NCBI GenBank assembly: GCA_038258185.1 | Contig: JBBSQD010000038.1 | Coordinates: forward strand, 1-31,344 | DNA length: 31,344 nucleotides | From: JAIOHN01 sp038258185 | GTDB lineage: Bacteria; Chloroflexota; Anaerolineae; Aggregatilineales; Phototrophicaceae | Direction: 5' to 3' | In this document: positions 1 through 7,771 of the stretch, one piece after another | Position numbering within the stretch: position 1 is the stretch's first letter | How the letters are laid out: every line of letters starts with the position of its first letter | The notes under the pieces: generated by a model | What the model saw: only the letters and a program-made list of their open reading frames with translations | Told to the model about the DNA's origin: nothing | The model's database searches: none | Translations under genes and position numbers: made by a program

Positions 1-985
1 CATCCGACATTAAAAGTGTGCTTCGAGTGCCGGTGCCGCTGGATACTGCCCAGGCGACATTGTCCTCGACGAGATAATCTGGCACGGCAGAACCGGAACG
101 CATGGCGACTTCGGCGGCGATGGTGCTGAAATCCTCCGGCATGGGACGGGTGATGGCAGTATCAGACTGCGCGGGAATGGTGTAAAACTCGGATTCAAAC
201 AGAGCGCCATCCACCGTAAGACTGAATACAACCTCAGCGTCCTGATCACCATAATTGGTGAGTTGGGCAAAAAGCTGCGGCGGTTGACCGGGCAGCGAAC
301 GGGTTGCCATCGCACTGATGGTGATGTTGGCATTATCCTGGCCGATGGGCACGTAGGTCACTTCACCGGGCACTTCCGGCAGTAAAGCCGGGTCACCTAG
401 ACCACCATCACTGACCACGACTAAATTGAAATCCGGTGAATTTCCGGCGCTGCCAATGGCTAATGTGAGTGCACCGCTCCAATCGGCGCTGGCCTGACTG
501 GGTTGTGCGCCACTGATAGCGGCTATGAGCGCCAGCCGATCACTGGTGGCTGGGGTGATGACTTCGGGCACATCGGTCACGCGGATAATGGTCATGCTGT
601 CGGTTGCCGACATGGTGTTGACTGCGTTTAAGGCTTCACGCTTGGCGGCTTCAAACCGCGATTCGCCATTGATATCGGTGGCATTCATGCTGGCGGAAGC
701 ATCCAGCAGCAGGGTAATCTGTCCCGCGCCGACTGCCGGAACGGTGATAAACGGACGCGCCAGCGCAAAGATCAACGCCGCCAGAATGAGCAATTGCAGC
801 AGCAGCAGCAGGTTCCGTCGCAGACGCTGCCAGGGGGTATTGGCCTCATTGTCCTGAAGCAACTGCTGCCATAAAAACGTACTGCTCACCAGCACTTCGC
901 GGCGGCGCAGACGCAGCATGTACAGCAGAATAATGGGGATGGCCAGCAGCGTGGCGATAAAGGCTAATGGGGTTAGAAAGGACAT
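1..985 (-). CDS. BatA/VWA-domain membrane protein (3' end off window)
   Basis: The frame is open from an ATG at 985 to the window edge (328 codons), so the C-terminus is missing. The N-terminus has a hydrophobic segment (about residues 6-25), an arginine-rich loop, and a second membrane segment (about 58-78), as in the BatA N-terminal domain. A von Willebrand A domain follows, with the MIDAS motif DASAS at residues 95-99. The sequence AGAGGA lies about 11 nt before the ATG and supports this start. In Bat-type clusters such proteins sit in the membrane and work with MoxR ATPases and DUF58 proteins in a poorly defined stress or complex-assembly role. It is the last visible gene of the minus-strand cluster and is separated from the DUF58 gene by an inserted GxxExxY gene. 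The family call is firm; the role is inferred. Confidence 0.85.
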   Translation of the reverse strand, partial: MSFLTPLAFIATLLAIPIILLYMLRLRRREVLVSSTFLWQQLLQDNEANTPWQRLRRNLLLLLQLLILAALIFALARPFITVPAVGAGQITLLLDASASMNATDINGESRFEAAKREALNAVNTMSATDSMTIIRVTDVPEVITPATSDRLALIAAISGAQPSQASADWSGALTLAIGSAGNSPDFNLVVVSDGGLGDPALLPEVPGEVTYVPIGQDNANITISAMATRSLPGQPPQLFAQLTNYGDQDAEVVFSLTVDGALFESEFYTIPAQSDTAITRPMPEDFSTIAAEVAMRSGSAVPDYLVEDNVAWAVSSGTGTRSTLLMSD

Positions 986-1017
986 ATTGTGTTGAATCCT
1001 CTAAATTGAAGTGCTTA

Positions 1018-1050
1018 ACGCAAAGAGCGCGAAGATGCAAAGGCGCAAAG
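1018..1050 (+). repeat. RCGCAAAG octamer repeat, left arm of inverted pair
   Basis: Four near-identical units in tandem: ACGCAAAG, AGCGCGAAG, ATGCAAAG and GCGCAAAG. They lie just past the stop of the GxxExxY gene and before the VWA gene. The same unit occurs in opposite orientation at 1461-1493, so the GxxExxY gene is bracketed by inverted arms. Related units recur at 17654-17693 and 19125-19140. Confidence 0.85.
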
Positions 1051-1067
1051 ATTTTATAAGTCGATTT

Positions 1068-1448
1068 TCAAAGGCCATTTGCTACCCTTTTGATTCCGCT
1101 CTTGACGTATTTTGTTCCGAAGTTAATCACCAATCCTAATTTTAGATTGGCAAGCCGCAGATAAGTCAGTAATTGTGTTTCAAAAATTGGATTATGCGCA
1201 ACCGTTGACTTACATTCAACGATCACCAGATTATTAACCAGGACATCAAGGCGTAATGGCGTGGAGAGTATTATGCCTTTGTAGTCAATTGGAATTAATT
1301 TTTGACGTTCGACAACTAAATCTTTCTGGCTCAATTCCCAGACTAAGGCTTCTTCATAAACACTTTCCAGTAAACCCGGGCCACCTAATGTGCGATGAAC
1401 TTCAATAGCAGCTGCGATGATTTGAAAGCTCAGTTGATTTTCATCCAT
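1068..1448 (-). CDS. GxxExxY protein (PD-(D/E)XK-like family)
   Basis: A 126-residue protein when started at the ATG at 1448. A TTG one codon upstream (1451) is also possible, but family members normally begin with the MxENxLS-type sequence seen here. The naming motif is visible as GLLESVY at residues 25-31 (G25, E28, Y31). A nuclease-like core follows: D68 in RLDVLV, then E78-x-K80 in VECKS, matching the PD-(D/E)XK pattern. The length is typical of the family, whose biochemical role I do not know to be established. The gene interrupts an otherwise compact DUF58-VWA pair, and both sides carry inverted RCGCAAAG repeats. The only Shine-Dalgarno-like sequence (AAAGG) is the inner end of the right repeat arm. 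This suggests the gene and its repeats form one unit. Confidence 0.88.
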   Translation of the reverse strand: MDENQLSFQIIAAAIEVHRTLGGPGLLESVYEEALVWELSQKDLVVERQKLIPIDYKGIILSTPLRLDVLVNNLVIVECKSTVAHNPIFETQLLTYLRLANLKLGLVINFGTKYVKSGIKRVANGL

Positions 1449-1460
1449 CAAACTTAAAAC

Positions 1461-1493
1461 CTTTGCGTTCTTTGTACCTTTGCAGCTTTGCGT
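1461..1493 (-). repeat. RCGCAAAG octamer repeat, right arm of inverted pair
   Basis: Read on the minus strand this is ACGCAAAG, CTGCAAAG, GTACAAAG, AACGCAAAG. It is the inverted counterpart of 1018-1050 and ends 12 nt before the ATG of the GxxExxY gene. TTA lies just outside both arms. This could be a 3-bp target duplication or simply an extension of the inverted repeat; the sequence cannot separate the two. Confidence 0.85.
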
Positions 1494-1511
1494 TTAATCT
1501 CTTTTGCTCAT

Positions 1512-2414
1512 TTAGCGCAGTAGATTCAAACGCCGCATGTCGGTGAGGATAATCCGCTCCCAGGGGGTGCTGGTATCCACCATGAGATAATGCGCCCCAC
1601 GCTTGAGCAGTTCGGCACGAATATCAGCCCGCCACGCATTCAGACGCTGTTTATACAACTCACGCATCCCGGCATCAATCGTCACTTCCTGGCCTTGTCC
1701 GGTTTCGACATCAACCAGCCGCAGATCACCGGCCAGCGGCGGCTCAATCTCGTCGGGGGACAGCACATGAATAATGCCGACCTCATAGCCGCGCCCCAGC
1801 AGGTCGTTGATTCCGTTAAGATGCCCCGAAGGCGAGAACATATCGCTGATAATCAAAATTAAACCGGGACGACCTCCGCGTAGGGCATAACTGCTCAGCG
1901 CCGGGTTGAGATCGGTCACGCCGCTGGATTGCAGATCACCGACGAATTTGAGCATCTGCAAGCCACGGGCGCGTCCGCGTGCCGGGCCAAATCCCTGCAC
2001 ACCCGCGCCACTCAGCGCCGAGAGCATCATGCGATCATTGCTGGTCATGGAGGCGTAGGCTAATCCCGCCGCCAGCCGTTTGCCGTAGATAAATTTATTC
2101 TGGTCGTAGACCGCTTCTTCCTGCGGCCAGTTCATACTGGCGGAGGTGTCCAGCACGATATGAACGGCGAGGTCTTCTTCATCTTCCAGTAGCTTGATGT
2201 AAGGCCGCTCCAGACGGGCGTAGATATTCCAGTCCAGGCGGCGCAGATCATCACCGCGGGTGTAATTGCGATAATCGGCAAACTCGATACTGGTGCCGCG
2301 CTTGGTGGAACGGCGCTCGCCTTTGGTCGCCCCGGCGCGTACCCGGGATGACCACAGCATAACCTGCTCCAGTTTGCGGCGGGTTTTCTCGTCAAAAATT
2401 TTATGATCGGCCAA
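1512..2414 (-). CDS. DUF58 domain protein
   Basis: A 300-residue protein. The DUF58 signature is at residues 44-66 (EFADYRNYTRGDDLRRLDW), followed by a VWA-like fold with DTSAS at 89-93. DUF58 proteins accompany MoxR ATPases and VWA proteins in Bat-type clusters, as here. The start is a TTG at 2414: an AGAGG sequence lies 6-7 nt upstream and no ATG occurs before codon 19. The start overlaps the last 14 nt of the M28 peptidase gene, implying translational coupling. Its partner MoxR gene is usually immediately upstream, but here a GNAT and an M28 gene lie between them. Confidence 0.93.
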   Translation of the reverse strand: MADHKIFDEKTRRKLEQVMLWSSRVRAGATKGERRSTKRGTSIEFADYRNYTRGDDLRRLDWNIYARLERPYIKLLEDEEDLAVHIVLDTSASMNWPQEEAVYDQNKFIYGKRLAAGLAYASMTSNDRMMLSALSGAGVQGFGPARGRARGLQMLKFVGDLQSSGVTDLNPALSSYALRGGRPGLILIISDMFSPSGHLNGINDLLGRGYEVGIIHVLSPDEIEPPLAGDLRLVDVETGQGQEVTIDAGMRELYKQRLNAWRADIRAELLKRGAHYLMVDTSTPWERIILTDMRRLNLLR

Positions 2415-3207
2415 GAGTGACCTCTTTTTCTGTTAACTGCTGCACCAGATCGGTTACAAAATCAAAGATGGCCTGCATCGGTGATTCCTGTATGACATCC
2501 ACCGAATCGCGTGGGCCATTGTGCATGGTTTCCATGATAGAGGGAACGATGCCAGCAGGAATACCTAGCTGAATACAGAGTGCCACATCCATCAGACTTT
2601 CAATATCCTCTTCAGGGAGAGTGCAAAGCGTTACTGTAGGAATTTCTTTTCGCTCAAAAGCAACATTGTCTCCCGGCGGCATACGCTCAATGATGTTTAA
2701 AGGATGTCGACCAGATTGCTCCAGGGATTGTAAGGCTGCATCCAAAGTTGTATCAGATGTGTGTTGTTCGGGCGCAACAACGATCCGCTCACCCACGCCG
2801 CAGATATCCAGATTAATCATGCCGCGAAAGGCGTTAGTTGAATGTTGCTCAAGATAGGCGCAGCTGCCGATCATGCCGAGTTCTTCCAGATCAAAAAAGA
2901 CACAATCCACAGCTATTTGCGGATTAGTCTGTAAGAAATTTTCAACCAGCGCCAGCAGGACACACACACCAGTGCCATTATCATTTGCTCCGGTGCTGCC
3001 CCGCACACTGTCGTAATGCGCGCCGATAACATATTCGGCAGGCCCGCTACCGAATGAAACAACGATATTTTCAGGCCAATAAGCGTCTGACTGCTGGCGG
3101 TAATGCACAAATGGCGCATTCATCCCACGCAACAGAGTCAGCAATTCGGTTCGACGTACCTCCTGATCTGCAGAAGAAATCTGTGTGAGTGCCGCCATGA
3201 AATTCAT
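2401..3207 (-). CDS. M28-family metallopeptidase (aminopeptidase-like)
   Basis: A 268-residue protein with the di-zinc M28 ligand set in order: H64-x-D66 (GAHYDS), D76 (GANDNGTG), the catalytic and ligand pair E108-E109 (DLEELG), D134 (NLDICG) and H229 (MHNGPRD). No signal peptide is seen, so a cytoplasmic location is likely; many M28 enzymes are exported aminopeptidases. The ATG at 3207 directly abuts the TAG of the upstream GNAT gene, so the two are likely coupled. A second in-frame ATG at 3198 cannot be excluded. The substrate is unknown. Its place in the cluster suggests co-expression with MoxR and DUF58, not necessarily a shared function. Confidence 0.9.
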   Translation of the reverse strand: MNFMAALTQISSADQEVRRTELLTLLRGMNAPFVHYRQQSDAYWPENIVVSFGSGPAEYVIGAHYDSVRGSTGANDNGTGVCVLLALVENFLQTNPQIAVDCVFFDLEELGMIGSCAYLEQHSTNAFRGMINLDICGVGERIVVAPEQHTSDTTLDAALQSLEQSGRHPLNIIERMPPGDNVAFERKEIPTVTLCTLPEEDIESLMDVALCIQLGIPAGIVPSIMETMHNGPRDSVDVIQESPMQAIFDFVTDLVQQLTEKEVTLGRS

Positions 3208-3666
3208 CTAAGCCAAATCCAGCTTATATACGTGTTCGTCATCATCAATGATGCCGGTATCCTTAAAACCCACGCTTTCATACAACGCCTGGGCGACATC
3301 ATTGCCTACTTCAAACATAATATAAAGTGTGTCCAGCTTGAGGCGCTCACGGATCAGGTCAATGCTCAGTTGCAGCGCTTTGCGGCCATAGCCTTGTTTC
3401 TGATAACGCTGGTCAATCATCAAACGCCAGATTTCCCAGCCAGTTAAGCCGCCAAATTCGCCCATACCGTACATCATAAAACCGACCATTTTGTCGTCGG
3501 CGTAAATGCCAAACGGCTCAAACGTATCGGTCGGGTCCTGATACAGATATTGCAGCAGTGACCAGGCATTGGTTGCGACGAAACTCCGCTGATCATCCGC
3601 CACTTTTAAGTTGCCACATTCGCGCCAGTTGTCGCGGGTAATCGGCTTTAAGCTAATCTCGCTCAT
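3208..3666 (-). CDS. GNAT acetyltransferase, spermidine/BltD-like
   Basis: A 152-residue single-domain GNAT enzyme. The acetyl-CoA loop is visible as QKQGYGRKAL, following the strand WEIWRLMID. The N-terminal stretch around residues 18-40 (LKVADDQRSFVATNAWSLLQ) resembles diamine/spermidine acetyltransferases of the BltD/PaiA type, so a polyamine substrate is plausible but not proven. It starts at an ATG at 3666 with GAGG just upstream. It lies 10 nt after the MoxR gene and touches the M28 gene, so all three are probably on one transcript. Confidence 0.88.
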   Translation of the reverse strand: MSEISLKPITRDNWRECGNLKVADDQRSFVATNAWSLLQYLYQDPTDTFEPFGIYADDKMVGFMMYGMGEFGGLTGWEIWRLMIDQRYQKQGYGRKALQLSIDLIRERLKLDTLYIMFEVGNDVAQALYESVGFKDTGIIDDDEHVYKLDLA

Positions 3667-3676
3667 GCATCCTCGT

Positions 3677-4663
3677 TTACGCGGGTTGTTTGCGGATTAG
3701 GCTGGTCAGGTCACTCACGATATCGTCTGGGTTAATGCCTTCCGCCAGCCCCTCAAAATTGAGCAGCAGCCGATGGCGTAACGCACTGGCGGCAACGGCC
3801 TGAATATCCTCGAAGCTGACGTTAAAGCGGCCTTCCAGCAGAGCATTGACCTTCGCGCCGATAATCAAGGCCTGCGCACCACGTGGGCTGGCGCCATAAC
3901 GCACGAAATCCCGCACCATCTGCGGCGCAGTCGGGTTTTCCGGGTGGGTAGCGACGATCAGCCGCGCGACGTATTCGTTGATGTGACTGGCTACCGGGGT
4001 ATCCAGCGCCAGCTTACCCATGCTGATTACCTGTTTGCCATCCGCGACTTTCTGCGGTTCGGGGACATCCGCGCCGGTCGTGCGCTCCAGAATATTGACG
4101 ATCTCATTCATGGATGGGAAAGACACATTGACCTTGAACATAAAGCGGTCAAGCTGGGCTTCTGGCAGCGGATAAGTGCCTTCCATCTCCAGCGGATTCT
4201 GGGTCGCCAGCACGAAGAAGGGCGGTTCCAGCTTGTAGGTGCGGTTGGCGACGGTGACGGTTTTTTCCTGCATGGCTTCCAGTAAGGAAGATTGCGTCTT
4301 CGGTGTGGCGCGATTGATTTCGTCCGCCAGAATCAGATTGGCGAAAATCGGCCCTTCGTGGAACAGAAACACGCGTCGGCCTTCTTCGGTTTCCTCCATG
4401 ATGTCCGTGCCAGTGATGTCCGATGGCATCAGGTCGGGCGTAAACTGGATGCGGGAAAATCTGAGATCGAGCGCATCCGCCAGTGTGCGGATCAGCATCG
4501 TTTTGCCCAGACCGGGTACGCCTTCCAGCAACGCATGCCGACCCGCCAGAATGCAGATCAACACACTGCGTACCACATCTTTCTGTCCGACAATCACCCG
4601 CCCGACTTCGGCCTCAATGGCCTGGGCGATGCGGGAAAATTCCTCGATATTGGTGTTTTCCAT
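3677..4663 (-). CDS. MoxR-family AAA ATPase
   Basis: A 328-residue AAA+ protein. Visible motifs are Walker A GVPGLGKT (48-55), Walker B LILADEIN (110-117), the MoxR block RATPKTQSSLLEAMQE, sensor ATQNP (154-158) and QLDRF (170-174). MoxR ATPases are chaperone-like and act with VWA-domain and DUF58 partners, both of which are encoded downstream. The ATG at 4663 has AAGGA 7 nt upstream, inside the end of the preceding glycosyltransferase gene; the gap is 3 nt. The family call is secure. Confidence 0.95.
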   Translation of the reverse strand: MENTNIEEFSRIAQAIEAEVGRVIVGQKDVVRSVLICILAGRHALLEGVPGLGKTMLIRTLADALDLRFSRIQFTPDLMPSDITGTDIMEETEEGRRVFLFHEGPIFANLILADEINRATPKTQSSLLEAMQEKTVTVANRTYKLEPPFFVLATQNPLEMEGTYPLPEAQLDRFMFKVNVSFPSMNEIVNILERTTGADVPEPQKVADGKQVISMGKLALDTPVASHINEYVARLIVATHPENPTAPQMVRDFVRYGASPRGAQALIIGAKVNALLEGRFNVSFEDIQAVAASALRHRLLLNFEGLAEGINPDDIVSDLTSLIRKQPA

Positions 4664-4666
4664 GTT

Positions 4667-5668
4667 TCAGTCCTTAGTAGTAGATTTTTGGGTCAAGAAA
4701 TAAGCATAAATTGATGAAATTAAAATATCCAGATAAATTATCAGTGGGATAATGAACAAAATCTGAAGTGCTACCCACTCGAAAGATAGAAATAAAAACC
4801 CTACATTGCCTAAGATAGCAACCCATCCGATTGGTAAAACAAATAATGCTAGTAAATCGGCATTTTGAAAATAAGGGAGTGCTAATGAAGCAGTAGCTGC
4901 TACTAAAATGATTCGCTTGGCTCTGGTCATAGGTACAATAAGTACAGGTAACCACAAAATCAAAGATAACGGGCCAATGTAACGCCATAATGTAATATTG
5001 GCGTGATTAATAACCGCTCTTTGATTATAGGAGGCTATAATTCCCAATGGCCATAGGGGGTAGAGGATGAGCGAAATAACTGTTATAACAGTTGGAACAA
5101 TTAGCACACGTATACGTTCACGCCATGTTATATCTGCTAATAGCCAAAGTGCTAACCCAAGCGGAAACCCTGCTTGATATTTAGTGCAGGCAAGGATAAG
5201 ACCCAAACCTGCTATATGCCAGCGACGTGAACATAACCCCCACCATAATAAGGCTAACCCGGCAACAATCACGCCGATAATCTGCCCATAGAAAACAACA
5301 TAAAACATTTGATAGGTTAATAAAGCAAGGCCGCTGCGTCCACCAAAAACACGACCTGCAAACCAGATTCCCAAAACATTGGCAGTAGTCCACAGAGTTA
5401 ACGCCAGATTGAACTCTAAAAGACTCAATAGTTTGAAAACAGGTAACAGCCAATATGCATAAAAATAATTCAGCCGGATAAATCCACCCTCTGTTGCTGT
5501 CAGATAGACCTCAAAATCAATTCCAGGTCTGATGGAGGATTGTGCAATCATCAATAGTATGAGCGATATATTAAAAGCAATGCCAAAAAATTCAAGCAAG
5601 GAAGGGCGTTGCCTGAGCCGTTCATTGATAATGTCAATATCCCCAGTAAGCATCATGCCACTAATCAA
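4667..5668 (-). CDS. GT87-like (DUF2029) membrane glycosyltransferase
   Basis: A 333-residue protein with about eight to nine hydrophobic helices. The motif GIDFEVY at residues 49-55, just after the first helix, matches the Asp-containing loop of GT87 polyprenyl-phosphate mannosyltransferase-like (GT-C) enzymes. The usual substrate is a polyprenyl-phosphate sugar; the acceptor is unknown. The best start is a TTG at 5668 with AGAGG 7 nt upstream; ATGs at 5656 and 5653 are alternatives. The coding sequence is visibly richer in A+T than its neighbours, yet its junctions are tight (20 nt before it, 3 nt after). It looks like a later addition to the cluster. Confidence 0.75.
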   Translation of the reverse strand: MISGMMLTGDIDIINERLRQRPSLLEFFGIAFNISLILLMIAQSSIRPGIDFEVYLTATEGGFIRLNYFYAYWLLPVFKLLSLLEFNLALTLWTTANVLGIWFAGRVFGGRSGLALLTYQMFYVVFYGQIIGVIVAGLALLWWGLCSRRWHIAGLGLILACTKYQAGFPLGLALWLLADITWRERIRVLIVPTVITVISLILYPLWPLGIIASYNQRAVINHANITLWRYIGPLSLILWLPVLIVPMTRAKRIILVAATASLALPYFQNADLLALFVLPIGWVAILGNVGFLFLSFEWVALQILFIIPLIIYLDILISSIYAYFLTQKSTTKD

Positions 5669-5688
5669 GTGATAACCTCTCTGTCGTA

Positions 5689-7626
5689 TTAGCGATTAGG
5701 CTCTAATGATGTGAAGTAGTCGCGCACCACGTCACGCAGGCCGAGCGGGATATAATCGCTTTCCAGTGAGCGCGTAGCGGATTCGCTGTAGTCGCTGAAG
5801 ACCTCGTTATAGGGCACCAGGGATTGACCGGAAGGATTCTGCGAAAATTCGCCTTCCTGCACGGGCATGTCACTGGCATCCGGCTCCAGAATGATTTCTT
5901 CGCCGCCTTCACCACCGATGCGCCGTGGGGCGTATACCTCGGAGAACTGGCCTTCGCCCTGACCATCTGGATTATTATCCGCACCGTTGGCGCTGGCCTG
6001 ACCGCCGCTTAGTTCATCGCTGCCAGCATCGCCGGGGGCATCACCCGCGCCGCTGCCTGTCCCGGCCTGAGGCACACCGGATTGCATTTGCTGGCCGGTC
6101 TGGTTACTTTGTTGGCTGGATGAAGCGCCGGACTGTTCACCGGGTTGCTGCCCCTGTTGCGAGCTTTGCTGTCCCTCTTGCCCTTGCTGCTGGCCTTCCT
6201 GTCCCTGTTGACTTTGCTCACTCTGCTGGGAACTTTGCTGCCCTTGCTGACTTTGTTGACCCTGCTGACCTTCCTGCTGTTCGCCCTGTTGGCTCTGCTG
6301 CTGGCCTTGTTGCGACTGTTGCTCACTCTGGCTTTGCTGCTGGCCTTCCTGGCTCTGTTGGCTTTGCTGTTGCTGGCCAGACTGCTGTTGCGGGTTTTGC
6401 TGATTCTGCTGCTGTTGACTTTGTGCCACCTGCTGGGCGGCCTGCTGAAGCTGCTGTGCGGACTGGTTCAGTTGCTGGGCGCTTTGCTGCTGTTGTTGGG
6501 CTTCCTGCTGCTGCGATTGCATACTCTGTGCCGCCTGATTGAGTGCTTCCTGTGCGGCCTGAGTATCGCCATTACGCAGCGCTTCGGCTGCATCGCGCAG
6601 AGCCTGCGCGGCTTCGGGATTGGTGGATTGCAGCGCATCAGCGGCTTGCTCCAGGCCATTGGCGAGTTCCTGAAGTTCGCTCTCGCTCATATTTTCAAGC
6701 TGTTCGCTCAGTTCCTGCATTTGCTCGGATGCGCCCGACTGCTGGCCTTCCGCACCGGCCTGCTGCTCTTGCTGTTGTTGCTCGGCACCCTGCTGGCCGG
6801 ATGCTTCACGCAGGGCATTCGCTGCCTGCTCTAAGGCCGCTTGCTGTTCCGCCGCACTCTGCTCAACCTGATCGGCCTGTTCCTGTAACTGGGCTTCAGT
6901 TTCGGACAAAGCGGCAAACGCTTCTTCCGGCGTAATCGCTTCCTCGTCTAATGTTTTTTGGGTGTTATTGAGTTGTTGCAAAAGTTCTTCGCGCTGTTCT
7001 TCGCTGAGGCTGGTATCGGCTGCGACTTCTTCAGTGATGCGTTCGAGTTCGTCTTCTGCCGCAGCGATGCTGGCCTGTTGGGTCTGGGCTTGCTGCGCGG
7101 CAGGACTTTGCGCATTAGGGAGCAGCAGCAACAGCAGGAAAATGATCGCCAGAACCAACACGCCAACCCATGAGCGCCAGTCCCATAACAGCGGGATTTT
7201 CTCTGTGGCTTCGACCGTTTGCGCGGTATTCCAGGCATCGTCAAGCTGATGCTGAGTCAGTTCGTCCGAGGCATGAATGCGGCCTTCGATCAGCTCCAGC
7301 GCGGTGGATACGCGCTCGCCGAGTCCAAATTCCACATCAAACCGCCGGGCCGCGACCAGCTTCGACTGTGGCCGCAGCCAGATCAGCGCCAACAGGGTCA
7401 GCACACCCGCGACCAGCACCAGCGCCGTAATCAGGATAATCTGCTCAGACGGTAAAAATGCCTGTAATCGGGCGATGGCAAGCAGCAGAATGCCAACGAC
7501 CAGCCCCGGGAAAAACGCACGTGGCAACCATAAGAGGGTGCGCTGTAAGTTGCGTCGCCGTTCCCAACCGCTGACCAGAGTAGTCAGTGCGGTATTTTTA
7601 TCCTGTAGAATGACCTGTGTTGCCAT
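5689..7626 (-). CDS. Membrane protein with glutamine-rich low-complexity region (DUF4175-like)
   Basis: A 645-residue protein. Three membrane segments lie at about 37-56, 63-85 and 151-171. A coiled-coil-like, Glu/Gln/Ala-rich region spans about 185-345, and an extreme Gln/Ser/Gly tract spans about 366-500. The C-terminus is conserved-looking and ends YIPLGLRDVVRDYFTSLEP. The overall plan recalls DUF4175-type proteins found beside MoxR/DUF58/BatA genes. The ATG at 7626 has GAGG 5 nt upstream. It is probably the first gene of the Bat-like cluster. A membrane scaffold role is only a guess. Confidence 0.72.
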   Translation of the reverse strand: MATQVILQDKNTALTTLVSGWERRRNLQRTLLWLPRAFFPGLVVGILLLAIARLQAFLPSEQIILITALVLVAGVLTLLALIWLRPQSKLVAARRFDVEFGLGERVSTALELIEGRIHASDELTQHQLDDAWNTAQTVEATEKIPLLWDWRSWVGVLVLAIIFLLLLLLPNAQSPAAQQAQTQQASIAAAEDELERITEEVAADTSLSEEQREELLQQLNNTQKTLDEEAITPEEAFAALSETEAQLQEQADQVEQSAAEQQAALEQAANALREASGQQGAEQQQQEQQAGAEGQQSGASEQMQELSEQLENMSESELQELANGLEQAADALQSTNPEAAQALRDAAEALRNGDTQAAQEALNQAAQSMQSQQQEAQQQQQSAQQLNQSAQQLQQAAQQVAQSQQQQNQQNPQQQSGQQQQSQQSQEGQQQSQSEQQSQQGQQQSQQGEQQEGQQGQQSQQGQQSSQQSEQSQQGQEGQQQGQEGQQSSQQGQQPGEQSGASSSQQSNQTGQQMQSGVPQAGTGSGAGDAPGDAGSDELSGGQASANGADNNPDGQGEGQFSEVYAPRRIGGEGGEEIILEPDASDMPVQEGEFSQNPSGQSLVPYNEVFSDYSESATRSLESDYIPLGLRDVVRDYFTSLEPNR

Positions 7627-7657
7627 AATTGCCTCGTCAGGGATTGACTATCTGTGG

Positions 7658-7686
7658 AGGAGGACATGCTGACCGCAGCATCTCCT
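7658..7686 (-). other. Hairpin in the leader of the Q-rich protein gene
   Basis: An inverted repeat: ATGCTG-ACCG-CAGCAT forms a 6-bp stem with a 4-nt loop, extended on the outside by AGGAG/CTCCT with a 3-nt bulge. It lies 32 nt upstream of the ATG at 7626, in a 145-nt gap, and would be in the 5' leader of that gene or the 3' region of nothing else. No T-tract follows on either side, so it is not a typical terminator. Confidence 0.45.
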
Positions 7687-7771
7687 GTGAAGCGTTGCTT
7701 TTACATTACACCATAACGGCCTGCTACGTTCAGAAATAATTACACCACAGGCCGGGACTTTCCTCAAATGC

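Noticed and set aside
6100..6530. DNA tandem repeat or CRISPR-like region
   Set aside because: The repetition comes from Gln/Ser/Gly codons of a conserved-length coding frame.
5925..6542. Plus-strand 205-residue Ala/Pro/Val-rich open frame
   Set aside because: Another shadow of the same low-complexity region, with no gene-like features.
6145..6834. Plus-strand 229-residue leucine-rich open frame
   Set aside because: It is the antisense shadow of the CAG-rich glutamine tract of the 645-residue gene; CTG codons read as Leu. No ribosome site or domain was seen.
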